Shown here one piece after another: positions 11,721 to 22,039 of a stretch of DNA of 64,000 nt. The position numbers and the translations under genes were made by a program. Under the pieces are notes generated by a model that was not told the origin of the DNA, ran no database searches, and worked only from the letters and a program-made list of their open reading frames with translations. Source of the stretch: Eucommia ulmoides (taxonomy: Eukaryota > Streptophyta > Magnoliopsida > Garryales > Eucommiaceae); the NCBI GenBank assembly GCA_016647705.1, contig CM028333.1, positions 12,297,616 through 12,361,615 of the forward strand, written 5' to 3'. The stretch's first letter is position 1; every line of letters begins with the position of its first letter.

Positions 11721-12438
11721 TGATGTGGGTAAAATCGGACTTCCTCCACATGTCAGCCACTAAGGTTGGATTCGCCACATCGCCATGGCCTCATATCAGC
11801 CCGGTGTATAGACAGCCCGAGATGATCTCTACTCGGTAGCTCACAGAAGGTCAGAACGCCCAAACCGACCTTCTCACTTGGGCCCGACCTGACCCGCTAC
11901 CTCGGTATGTTGGACGTTGGCCTCACCATCAATAATAATGGGCCCAAGGCCCAGGCCCAGGCCCATAGCTCTAATCCGTCGTGCCACCCACGCACCTGAC
12001 TGTTTACCGATAATTCAGGCTTAAGGTCTTAATCTTATTTACGCTAATCATGCTTTCACCTATAAATAAGAGACTTTTCCAACACTTTTGGGGGACGCGA
12101 AAACCATTCTTGAGAGAGAAACTATGTCTCAGATCGGTCAGATAGGTCGAGATAACAGTAACTCTTTGGCCTATATTTTTCCCCGGATTCTTACTCTTAC
12201 ACCAGAGAGGACACGCCGGGGAAAACACTGCCATCCCTTGTGTAGGTGACGATGAGGAGCTCAGCCCAAATAATGGCCAGGAGTTAGAAAGAAAACCAAG
12301 ACCCGGGCTCGATCTCAGGCCTGATCAGTCCTCTGAATTGGCTACAGCCCATGAAGAAATAGGGTCGGTACTCCTTTCACCCCTGATCCAAGAGTATTCG
12401 GACCATACTGCAGGGTGGACCAAATTTTGACTCCAACA
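11721..12438 (+). repeat. Tat-lineage element, 5' LTR
   Basis: Starts TGATGTGGG at the break in the Gypsy-1 LTR and ends CTCCAACA just before a Tat-type primer site, about 718 bp. It contains a TATA box (TATAAATA at 12061-12068). No second copy is found on the 3' side, so the boundaries rest on the TG...CA ends and the adjacent primer site. Confidence 0.7.
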
Positions 12439-12440
12439 GT

Positions 12441-12458
12441 TTAGCACTGTCTGTGGAA
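12441..12458 (+). other. Tat element primer binding site (decayed)
   Basis: TTAGCACTGTCTGTGGAA resembles the TGGCGCCGTCTGTGG-type primer site, reported for Tat/Ogre elements as complementary to tRNA-Arg. The differences are mostly C-to-T or G-to-A changes at CpG positions. Confidence 0.6.
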
Positions 12459-12509
12459 AGCGCAACTAAAAGCCTTATCTGAATCATCAACTACCTGCTT
12501 CGCTAAGGT

Positions 12510-14165
12510 TTGATGAACACAAGGTCTGATCACTCTCACCGATCAGAAAACATAAGCCACCCAGTGAATAGACAGCCCGAGGAGGATATGTCATGGGCAC
12601 CAAGGCTGAAAACTAGGGCCACTGCCCGCCGAGCGACCAACGAAGAAGATGCAGGCTCTGAAAGGCATAATGAGGGACTCTGCCAGGGCCAGGCATCCGG
12701 GGTTATCGATACCGCCAAGCTCGACAATGTGGAACGCTAGCTCGGTAAGTTCTAGGAATACTTCAATATCCTCCGCTCTCGCATTCCTCTACCCCTGGTT
12801 AAAGGGGGGTCGGACCTCCACGTCGCGGAGGAGAAGGCCTGCCCACAGGAGTTTAGTGATCAAGCGCTAGTCTCTCACAGACAGATGGCACGGGCTCGGC
12901 CTCAGGCCGCTAATCGAGCACTTAGGGGACGGGATCTTGACCCCCTAGTCGCTTCGACAATCGTCTCGAGATCAACTCGCGAATAGTGGTCAAAAGACTG
13001 GTCAGGATCACCGCCGGCACAGGAGTATAGTCGCCGTGAATGTTTCCAGCACCGATCTTCTCAAATAAGGGAGATGGACTTCCACTCCCCACTACAACCT
13101 CTCAGGAGGGAGCCCAGACTTGCTGCCAATCAAATTATCACCCTAGAGAGGGTGATGACCACAATGGAGCAAAGCCTGGTAGAGATGGAGGCCACCCTCA
13201 ATCTCATGCGCAACACCGGGGGAGTCCTCGGGCTTCATTCTGGAGTCTGGTCTCCTTTCACTTTGGAAATCAAGGAAGAGGCAGTTCCTTATAAATTTTC
13301 TAACCCTCGGTAGCCCAGTACGATAGGAAAACCGACCTGTTGGATCATATTTCCGTGTATGTTTCCCATATGGATGTAGACGTTGCTACCAACACAATAA
13401 GGTGTAATTTTTTTTTTCTCTCAAATTAACTAGCCCAGCCAGGTCATGGTTCAATGACCTCTCACCAGCCTCAATCTCCATATTCCTCTAGCTCGAGTAG
13501 TAGTTCATAGAGTGGTTCAGCCGGTCACGTCGCAGGCCAAAGACCATATCTCACCTCCTCGACATTAGGCAAAAGGAAAATGAGAATTTTGCCGATTACG
13601 TGCATCAATTTTGGATGGAGTCCCTCGCATGTGAAGGAGTTTCTGATGAAGTGGCGCTCAATGCTTTCATTAGCGGACTAAGGCACCAGAGGCTCTTGTG
13701 TGACCAGAATTCTAGACCGGCCTTCAGCCTCTGCAAGACACTTGACCTCGGCACCAATTTCTACAAGGCCAACCTCGTCGACAAGATCACGAAAGAAAAA
13801 GAAGACCTTCTAAGGTAGAAGTCCCGAGTCGATGAGGGAACGAGTCGATCCCAAGCATCAAGGAGATTCCAGGATAAGGGGAGGTTAAGCCCGCTGCCCA
13901 GAGACCAGAGGTCACTATCAGGTTCCCATCAGGTTGTTTATACTCCCCTGACCACTTCTGTTGTGACCATTTTCATCGAGAACGCCAAAAAAGGCCTTTT
14001 CTCGCCTGCGCCTCCCCATAGAGGGAAGTCCTTCAGTAAGTCAACTGATAAATACTGGAACTTCCATAGGAGCAACGATTATGCCACCAACGAATGCTTC
14101 TAGTTGAAGGAAGAAATTGAAGCCCTCATCTGCAGATGCTACCTTAGGAGTTATGTTCACTGACC
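12510..14165 (+). pseudogene. gag: Tat element gag (decayed)
   Basis: Gag of a Tat-lineage gypsy element, broken by many stops and frameshifts. The N-terminal part (from 12510) is rich in Arg and Glu. The Retrotrans_gag-like region is recognisable from about 13270 (YKFSNPR) through ARSWFNDLSPASIS near 13440 to DIRQKENENFADYVHQFWME (13560-13620) and ISGLRHQ at about 13675. A C-terminal motif typical of the group (KYWNFHRSNDYATNECF, then LKEEIEALI) is at about 14050-14130. The region is much more GC-rich than its surroundings, as is the whole element. Confidence 0.75.
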
Positions 14166-14430
14166 TAGCGAGGATCGGGCCGGCTCTAATGACCGTCGTG
14201 ACGAACGCTGATGACATCGCCGGAAGCGTAATGATAACCGGGCTCATCCCCGTGGTGAACGAGCCAGGGATAACTCTGATTTGAGAGTCAACGGCGAAAT
14301 AAACGTCATCCATGGTGGCCTGGGTTTCGGAGGGAAAACGTCTTCTTCTCGGAAGAGGTACGAGAGCAAGAGTAAGAGGAAGGTGGACTAGGGTGTCTAT
14401 GAGGTTAATACGGTAGATGTAGCCTCCCAC

Positions 14431-16360
14431 AATGTTATCTCATTCAGTGAGACTGACCTGAAGGGGGTGCACGTTCCACATGACGACGCCCTAGTCATTG
14501 CAACCTTAATCAACCATTTCAAGATAGCGAGGATACTAGTCGATGGAGGCAGCTCGGTAGATATTCTCTTCAAATGAGCCTTCGATCAAATGGTCATAGA
14601 ATCAAGCTCTGTGAAGCCTGTCAGATCCCCACTCATCGAATTTGGTGGCGATGTGGTCAGTTCAGTCAGCTAGGTATCTCTGCCCGTCACCGTTGGTTCC
14701 AGCCCTGACGTCGCCATCGTCTGGTCCAAATTTCTTATCATTGACAGGCCATCACCGTACAACACAATCATGGGTCGACCCATTGTGGCCACCCTTAAGG
14801 CTGTATGCTCCCTCTATCACCAAAAAATGAAGTTCCCCACAGATTTAGGGGTGGGAGAGGTACAAGTAAACCAAGAAACCACGCAATCCTGTGCAAGAAG
14901 GGCCTTGGAGAAAAAATAGCAATTACAGTTGTGGCCCGGCCTGTGTACCCCTCGCCTGGACAGAGAACTCGTGGTCCTCGTTGATGGGGTAGAGCTCTTC
15001 CTGATCGACGATCCGCGTGATGATGAGCCCATCCCACGGCCCCACAAATAACTGATCGACATTCCTATTCATCCCGCAATCGCGGAGAGAACGGTAAGGG
15101 TTAGAGCTCGGCTAAGATCGGAAGAGCGGTCTGACCTCACCGAGCCGTTGGTAAGAAACCACGACGTGTTTGCCTGTTCTCACAATGCGCTTCCCGGTAT
15201 CGATCCAAGTGTTTCCATGCACCGGTTACACGTCGACGTTCACCACCCACCTGTTCGTCAAAAGAGGAGGAAATTCCACCCAGACTGACAGAAGATAATA
15301 GAATATGAGAGGTATAAGCTCGTCAGATCGGACGTCGTGAAAGAGGTCAAGTTTTTGGACTGGCTCGTAAACTTCGTGTTTACCCCCAAGGCTGGCAACA
15401 AATGGCTACTTTGCATCAATTTAGAAGATTTAAACAAGTCCTGCCTGAAAGACTTCTTTCCACTCCCGAGGATCGACATCGTGATCGACGCTACAGCGGG
15501 GTACCAACGACTTAGCTTCCTTGATGCTTACACAGGCTACAATCAAATCTCTATGTACCCTCCAGATAAAAGCAAGACATTTTTTCATCATCGATCGGGG
15601 CACTTACTGCTACAAAGTCATGCCCTTTGGCCTCCGCAATACCAGATAGACCTATCAGAGGCTTGTCAATAAAATGTTCAAGGAAGAAATTGGAAACACG
15701 ATGGTGGTGTATATCGACAATATGCTCGTGAAAAATGGTCGGGCTGAAGACCACCTCGACCACCTCCAGGCCTGCTTCGACAAGCTCCGAGCTCACCGCA
15801 TGAAGCTGAATCCGAACAAATGTATTTTCAGTGTGTCCGCTGGTAAGTTCCTAGGCTTTATGGTCTTCCAACGCGGTATCAACGTGAACCCTGACCAGAT
15901 CAGTGCGGTGCTTGGCATGGCCCCTCCGCGGACTAAGAAGGAGGTCCAAATGCTAACAGGTCAGCTAGCTGTCCTGAACCAGTTCATTTACAGGTCGTTC
16001 AAAAAATGCCTCCCATTTTTCAAAATTCTCTGAGAAAACAAGGCATTCGAATGGAACGAGGTGTATGACCGCCCCTTCGAAGAACTGAAAATATATTTCT
16101 TGTCGGCTCCCCTGCTCACTATGCCCCAAAAGTCCGAAGACCTACTCCTCTACATCGTAGCCTTTCCGACAGCCGTCAGTGCTGCCCTGGTTTGGGAGGA
16201 TGTCGGTGTTCAGAGCCCGATCTACTACTCAAGTCGTATCCTAACTAATGTAGAGATAAGGTACACGAAATTCAAAAAATTGGCTTACGCCCACCTGATA
16301 GCCACGAGAAAGCTATGCCAATACTTTCAAGCTCACACAATCGTGGTGTTGACAGACTAA
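14431..16360 (+). pseudogene. pol: Tat element pol: protease, reverse transcriptase, RNase H start (decayed)
   Basis: The protease region contains ARILVDGGSSVDILF at about 14529-14573 (D-G-G in place of the usual D-T/S-G) and YNTIMGRP near 14759. RT starts near 15090 (VRARLRSEERSD) and has NKWLLCINLEDLNKSC at about 15400-15440 and SFLDAYTGYNQISMYPPDKS at 15517. A frameshift follows near 15575. The catalytic box reads VVYIDNML at about 15707-15730, where the family has YVDD: the second Asp is now Asn. The first RNase H follows (AFEWNEVYDRPFEELK at about 16045, YYSSRILTN at 16225) and ends at a stop near 16358. Confidence 0.82.
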
Positions 16361-17040
16361 CTGTTGAGGCAGATCCTCCACTCTCCTGACATTTTGGAGA
16401 GGTTAATGAAGTATAGCCTGGAGTTGAGCTACTTCCACATCGAATATAACCCTAGGATGGCAATCAAGGGATAGGTCCTCGCTGATTTCATAGCCGAACT
16501 AACCTTTTCCGAGGAGGGGACCATTCCCAACCTAGGGGAATCCGAGTATACCTCCGAAAGCCCAGGGAGAGTAAAAGTTTTGGCCTAGTTGGCTAAAGTC
16601 TAAGACGACCTCGGACCCAATTCATGGTATATTTTCAATGACGGACCCTCCAATCAGAGTGGCTCGGGGGTTGGGATAGTCCTCGTGGCCCCAAATAAAG
16701 AAGAGATCGAGTACGCCCTCAGGCTCGGATTCTGAGCTACAAATAAAGAGGCTGAGTACAAAGGGTTATTGGCCAGGCTTCAATTAGCCCGGTATTTTAA
16801 CATAAGATCCCTCCTGGTAATGTGTGATTCCCAGCTGGTGGTCAATCAGGTCAACGGTGATTACCTAGCAAAAGACCCGAGCATGGCAGCCTATCTAGAG
16901 AGGGTAAAAGACCTAACGAAGCTTTTCTAGAAGGTGAAAGTCACACAAGTACCCTGAGAAGAGAACCATCACACCGACGCCCTGGCTAACTTGGCCTCCG
17001 CAGTTGAATACACACTCAAGAGGAAGGTACCTGCTAAATT
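16361..17040 (+). pseudogene. Tat element pol: second, archaeal-type RNase H (decayed)
   Basis: After the connection region (LELSYFHIEYNPRMAIKG) a second RNase H is visible. It has WYIFNDGPSNQSGSGVGIVL at about 16626, EAEYKGLLARLQLA at about 16750 and the VMCDSQLVVNQVNGDY block near 16820-16865. HHTDALANLASA follows at about 16970. This extra aRNH domain is diagnostic of the Tat (Tat/Ogre/Retand) branch. At least five in-frame stops (such as 16462 and 16590) disable it. The first Asp of the domain is kept (FNDG). Confidence 0.8.
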
Positions 17041-17283
17041 TCTCACCGAGCCGAGCACGACCTCCTCAGATAAGACTACAATGATATGCGCCCTTGGTGC
17101 CAGGCCGACTAGATGGACCCTATAGTGAGCTATCTCACTAATGGGACGCTTCCCAGTGACCAGGCTCACTCTCAAAAAGTACGGTACCAGGCAGTGCAAT
17201 ATACCTTTATCGACGATGTTCTTTATCGAAAATTCTTCTCTGGTCCGTATTCCTGGTGTCTCTGACCTGAGGAGGCCGACTAC

Positions 17284-18357
17284 GTGATGAGAGAAGTCCA
17301 CGGGGAGATTTGTAGAAATCACTCAGAGGGCAAGTCCATAGTTTGGAAGTTGCTCCTAAACGGATATTATTGGCCTAAGATATTGGAGGACACGGGGGAA
17401 TTCGTGAAAATGTGTGACAAGTGCCAGCGATTTTCCGCACACCCTCACGCCCCGCCGACCGAGCTGGTACCGATGTCCAGCCCATGGACGTTCGCACAGT
17501 GAGATATCGACCTTCTTGGCCTATTTCCCCTGGGGACCAGCCAGAGAAAATTTCTGATCGTTGCCATCGACTACTTCACTAAGTGGGTTGAGGCCGAGCC
17601 ACTTATAATAATCACCAAGCAACGGATTCGAGACTTCGTGTGGAAGCGCTTGATTTATAGATTTGGCATGCCAAAGGATATCGTCTCCGACAACGAAAAA
17701 TAGTTCGATAATGACTTGTTTGCCGAGTTGTGCGTCGGGCTTGGGATCAAAACAAAGTTCTCCTCCCCTGGGTACCCTCAGGCTAATTGACAGGTCGAAG
17801 TCACCAACCAAACTATCTTGCAAAATCTGAAAACCAGGTTAGACAAATCAAAGGGTTTATGGGTAGAAGACTTGTATCCCGTGCTGTGAGCCTATCACAT
17901 AACAACCCTGACCTCGACCGGCGAGACACCCTTTGTGATAACGTTTGGTTCGGAGGCTGTAATCCCCATAGAGGTCGAAATAACCTTTCCTTGGACTGCC
18001 CACCCTTTCGAACCAACTGAGAACGAGGCCGATCTGGCTTTGAACCTTGACCTACTCGAAGAAAGGAGAGAGCGGGCTCAGGTCCATCAGGTTGCCTACC
18101 AGCAGAGGGCGGCTCGGTACTATAATCCCCACGTTCGGCCTCGTTCTTTTGAGGTTAGGGACCTCGTCCTAAGGAAGGTCACTCTAGCTACTAAGGAGAA
18201 AAATGTCGGGAAGCTAGCACTAAGCTGGAAGGGTACCTACCGTGTAGTTAGCGTAGCCCAACCTAGCACGTACAACTTGGAAACGGAGAAAGGGGTACCA
18301 CTCAGGCACCCCTGGAACGCTGAACACCTCAAACGCTACTACAAAATTGTCGACTAA
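17284..18357 (+). pseudogene. Tat element pol: integrase (decayed)
   Basis: The HHCC zinc finger (EVHGEICRNHSEGKS then CDKCQRF) lies at 17295-17430. The catalytic core starts at about 17505 (DIDLLGLFPLG) and holds YFTKWVEAEPL at 17570. The SDN box near 17690 and SPGYPQAN with a stop in place of the next codon follow near 17765-17790. The C-terminal part (ITFGSEAVIPIEVEI at 17939 to WNAEHLKRYYKIVD at 18355) is open for 140 codons and ends in a normal TAA at 18355-18357. The Glu/Arg-rich LEERRERAQVHQVAYQQ segment is characteristic of Tat integrase tails. Confidence 0.85.
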
Positions 18358-19510
18358 AATCCATAGAACTTGTCCTACATTTTTTATTTTCATCTCAAAC
18401 AAATTGTAATGGAAAAGGTTATGGCAAATGAAAAGAGAAGCGTTTTCGGTTCAACGAACTTCTATTTTTTGCAAAGTAGCGCGTCCACAGGTCGAACCCC
18501 AAAGAAGATCGACCAGCTCAAAAAAATCGAGTTCGACATATTGTCTGGAGGGAAAAATAATCCCAAAATATTCTAGGGCGGGAAAGGGCAGCTCTCTGAG
18601 TACCGAGAGGCCGGGGTGAGCCATCCCAAATCCCTTCTCCCTATAAAGGCGGGACCAAGCTATCCACGTGCCAAAGGTTGGGGATAAGCCAGGCTCCAAC
18701 CATCAACCCAAGCAGAGGTAGCCGTCTGGTCTAGGGATTGATCCATGGATGATACGAAGTTAAGGGCCACACACTCGAGAAGATCGATAAGCCCAAAAAG
18801 TCGGGCTGTGTCAGATCGTCTGGGGGGCAAAATAACCCGCAATCCAAGCAAGACACCAAGGGAGCCAAGGTTACACGGGCTCACTTGGTCGCCTGGGGGG
18901 CAAAATCAAAGATAACTAATAAAAATCTGCCTACCACATAAAAGACGACCTCAACAGATCACTCTTAATGAGCTGCCTTGGTCGTTTGGGGAGAAAAGTA
19001 TTCGATTGCAGCACACCTACTGGTCCACGTACCAAGTAACAAAAGATGGCCAGGTACAGTAAGGTCGACCACAACAACTCATTCAAGTCGAGCTACTTAG
19101 GCCGCCTGAGGGCAAAATATTAATCGTTCAACCACAACACATCGACTGATATATACCAAGTGATGAAAGACTACCGAGGACTACCTGGTCGACCACCACA
19201 GCTCGTAAGAGCACGAGCTCTCCTGGTCGATTGGGAGGTAAAGGTTGTAGGAATTGCGGGGCACATGAGTCATGCTCTAGCTCGACAAACATTTACCATA
19301 AAAATTAAAATTTCTTTTTTGAAAACATCGGCAATCATCAAACAAAACAGATGGAAGAAAATGAAGAGTAAAAGAATATTATATTCAAATCAGTCAAATT
19401 TACAAAAGTGGTGGGACTACTGCCACGAATTACAAGCTTGCTATGTGTTGGGCCAGACAAAAAGAAAGAAAAAAAAAGAGAAATAATTAAAACAAAGTTG
19501 GTTATTCACA
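18358..19510 (+). repeat. Tat element 3' untranslated region with degenerate tandem units
   Basis: No coding sequence. A block of the form GGTCGcctGGGGGGCAAAA recurs at about 18814, 18887, 18980, 19100 and 19225, with weaker earlier copies near 18540. Spacing is uneven (roughly 70-125 bp). Tandem arrays in this position are known in Tat/Ogre elements. The last part (19300-19490) is A-rich. Confidence 0.6.
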
Positions 19511-20118
19511 CTGGGCTGGTGGACTACTAGGTTGTGGCCTCCTTTGTGGTCTCCTTCTTATGGGTTCTGGAGCGTCGACTCGGCTCGGTCTCCGGGATGG
19601 CCAGTGTAGCACCCAACGCGACATCCTACTTAGCCTGAGCTTCAACAATGTCTTCCTTAGTCAGCTCGAGGGTCAATTTGGTGTGGTCTACTTCTAGGAA
19701 CTATTAGTGCAAAGAGTTAATCGCTCTTTTGAAATTGAGCCCAATCACACTGACGGCGATATAGTCCCGGAGCCCGGTAAATTCTTTGTTTTGCTTGTAC
19801 AGGGCGACCGCGTTAGCCCAGGCCTCATCGTGGATTTCTCAAGCTCGCCCTCTTGGTCCCTCCAAAGTTCCTTAAGCTTTGCCTGGGTCACGTGCTCAGC
19901 TTACCTGGCCTTCTCAGCCTTTTTCTCAGCGGCCTTCTTCTCTGCGCGTATTCGCTCATTTTTCTCGCGAAGGCGGCTCATCTTGCGGTTACCCGACCCA
20001 CCTCTTTCTTGTAATCTTCCAACACCTGAACGTCCTTTTCCCTCACCTGTACGAGCCCGTTGACCGTTTGGATGGCCTGGTATAGGCTAGCACCGGCCTC
20101 CAACGAGGCAAACACCGC

Positions 20119-20196
20119 CTGCACAGTCAACAACAATGTCGTTAAAAACTTAAAAGTTTCCAAAGTACTAAAAACTGACCAGGGAGAATCACTTAC
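20119..20196 (-). other. Intron 3 of the Tat antisense gene
   Basis: Donor GTAAGTGA after CACACTTTTG; acceptor TTGTTGACTGTGCAG; 78 bp, phase 0. It joins MNLHTLL to AVFASLEAGA. Confidence 0.55.
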
Positions 20197-20672
20197 CAAA
20201 AGTGTGTGCAGATTCATGTCGGTGCAAAACTTGGAATCTAACTTATCGGTGAATCTCATTCTGTCCGCTGGTGGCACCATTCGCATCGCGAACTGTGTCA
20301 GCACATTGGCATTTTGTATTTCCAGTTAGTCAGAATGAAGCCCAGTCTGGATGATTAAATCCCCCGGTTCTTCGCTACCCCCATATGGCTATTCTTCTTC
20401 TTGGGCCGAGGTGGAGGGACGGCATGTCGGATGTCCTCACTTTCCTCTTCCCCTTGTATTTTTTGACGAGTGGGGTGGGGACTTTCTCGGTAACCTCTTT
20501 CTGCTTGGCCTAGCAATTTCCAGGGTCTCAGCTCTGATCAGCGCCGGGGTAAGCCTGGCCTAGCTGGTGGGCCTCGCCTCTTCCTCCCCTTACTTGGTCG
20601 GTATGCCTTGGACGACCTACCGAGAGTCCACGTCTCTCTTCTCCATATGGGCTATCGCATACAGATCCATTA

Positions 20673-20763
20673 CTGAAGAACAAGCAAACATATAAATCCA
20701 ATCAGCAAGAAGAAAAATAAATCAGGTTAAACAAAACAACCGAGATAAGCTCAACGTACTTAC
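20673..20763 (-). other. Intron 2 of the Tat antisense gene
   Basis: Donor GTAAGTACG, T-rich body, acceptor TTGCTTGTTCTTCAG, 91 bp. It joins KLQN to IMDLYAIAHMEK in frame. Confidence 0.55.
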
Positions 20764-20931
20764 TATTTTGCAACTTCGGGTTCAAGGTCAGCACCGGTAC
20801 GGATGGGTTGCTCCAAAAGGAGATGTCGTATAGACACGACAAGAGCAGAGGACCGATATTTGTAAACGGTGTCTGAAGGATCACCTCCTTCTCCTGTAAG
20901 ATTTTCGTGTTGGGCTGGCATTTCTTGGTCA

Positions 20932-21005
20932 CTGAACGGAAAAAGAAGCTCATTAAAACTAAAATCAGGGTAAGGGGAATGAGGTTCGAGCTGAAAAGAC
21001 TTACC
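20932..21005 (-). other. Intron 1 of the Tat antisense gene
   Basis: Minus-strand GTAAGTC donor after GATCTGG; acceptor CTTTTTCCGTTCAG. 74 bp. Skipping it joins ...GDL to VTKKCQPNTK in frame. Confidence 0.55.
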
Positions 21006-22039
21006 CAGATCTCCCCAGTGCCTCTGGATCGAAAAATCAAACGATGGCTTCTCGTCGAACTCCCACCCAGTACCTCCCAAGAAAAAGAACCCCGACTACT
21101 AGTCTTTAATGGAGTCCGGGGATCCCTTGAGAAACTTTAATCGAGCTGATAGGTAAAACCATCCATTCCCATCGAGCATGGCCTTCGCCAAGAATAGTGT
21201 GTGATATAGGTTGATGGACGGTGTAATTTTCTCGGCCAGGCAGATAATATGGAATGACATGATCATGCGTATACTATTGGGAGAGACCTGTGATAGACAC
21301 AGACCCAAATCCCAACAGACCTCCTTCACCTAGGGGTGGATGGAAAATCGTAGCCTGGCCTGCAATTGTTGGTCGTAAACCGCGATAAACCCCTTGAGTA
21401 GATCACATGCTCGGTCGTCCGGCCTAGCAGCCCGGAGCACCACCGAGCTGGGGATTGCGTAATTAGTATAGAGTTTACGGACCGCTTTATTTGATAGCTC
21501 GGATTCTAGCCCCCAAATTAGAGTGCCCCGAGGAACAGTATAGGACAACCGATGGGAAGTCAAGCTTGCCTGGGGATGGTACCTGGATATAGAAGGCCTG
21601 GCAGTCGCAGAACCGCCGGTGTAGCCCAGCTCGCGTTTCGTCCCCTGAGACCCACAGGGTGAACCAGCCGCAGGGAGTGCCCCTACTCTAGTCTTACCTT
21701 GGGACTCCTCGGATGAAGATGTCCACCGAACGGTGAGCTCCTGCTTACCTTCCAACCCAGAGGATGGAGGGATGGAAAGATCCGACTCTGTCGTAGATGA
21801 GCTGAGCTCCATCTGGACGCCCGGGGAGTATGCAACTATCACGTCTATTAAGGACGCACTACTCCCTGACCAACCAGCCTCAGAAGCAGAAGACATGAAG
21901 AAGAAGAAGACGAAAAGGGAAGACAATAAGACAAGGACAAAAAGAGTACCGTGCCCAGGAGGTCGATGAAAGCTTTCACAAAAATCTGGTGAGGATATTA
22001 CCACTTGAAGGTTAAAGGCTGAAACGTAGTGAAAACGGT

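Larger units (their letters stand above)
19515..21896 (-). pseudogene. Antisense gene of the Tat element, four exons
   Basis: Tat-lineage elements are known to carry an extra ORF on the opposite strand between pol and the 3' LTR; its function is not established. Here the ATG is at 21896 (MSSASEAGW). Exon 1 (21896-21006) has two stops (21332-21330, about 21104-21099) at places where the frame otherwise continues (GTLIWGLESELSNKAVRKLY, GGTGWEFDEKPSFDF). Exon 2 is 20931-20764, exon 3 20672-20197 (stops early in it), exon 4 from 20118. All three introns are GT-AG, begin GTAAGT and are 74, 91 and 78 bp. The frame is kept across every junction. Exon 4 encodes a Lys/Glu/Ala-rich coiled coil (RIRAEKKAAEKKAEKA, after a 1-nt shift) and a basic C terminus near 19515. 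The promoter side is lost at the 22035 break. Confidence 0.65.

Noticed and set aside
14041-14430. 129-codon minus-strand frame
   Set aside because: Lies opposite the Tat gag/protease region, where the plus strand shows real motifs; no domain of its own.
19707-20563. Several plus-strand frames of 70-118 codons
   Set aside because: Opposite strand of the Tat antisense gene exons, whose splice structure and coiled-coil tail support the minus strand.
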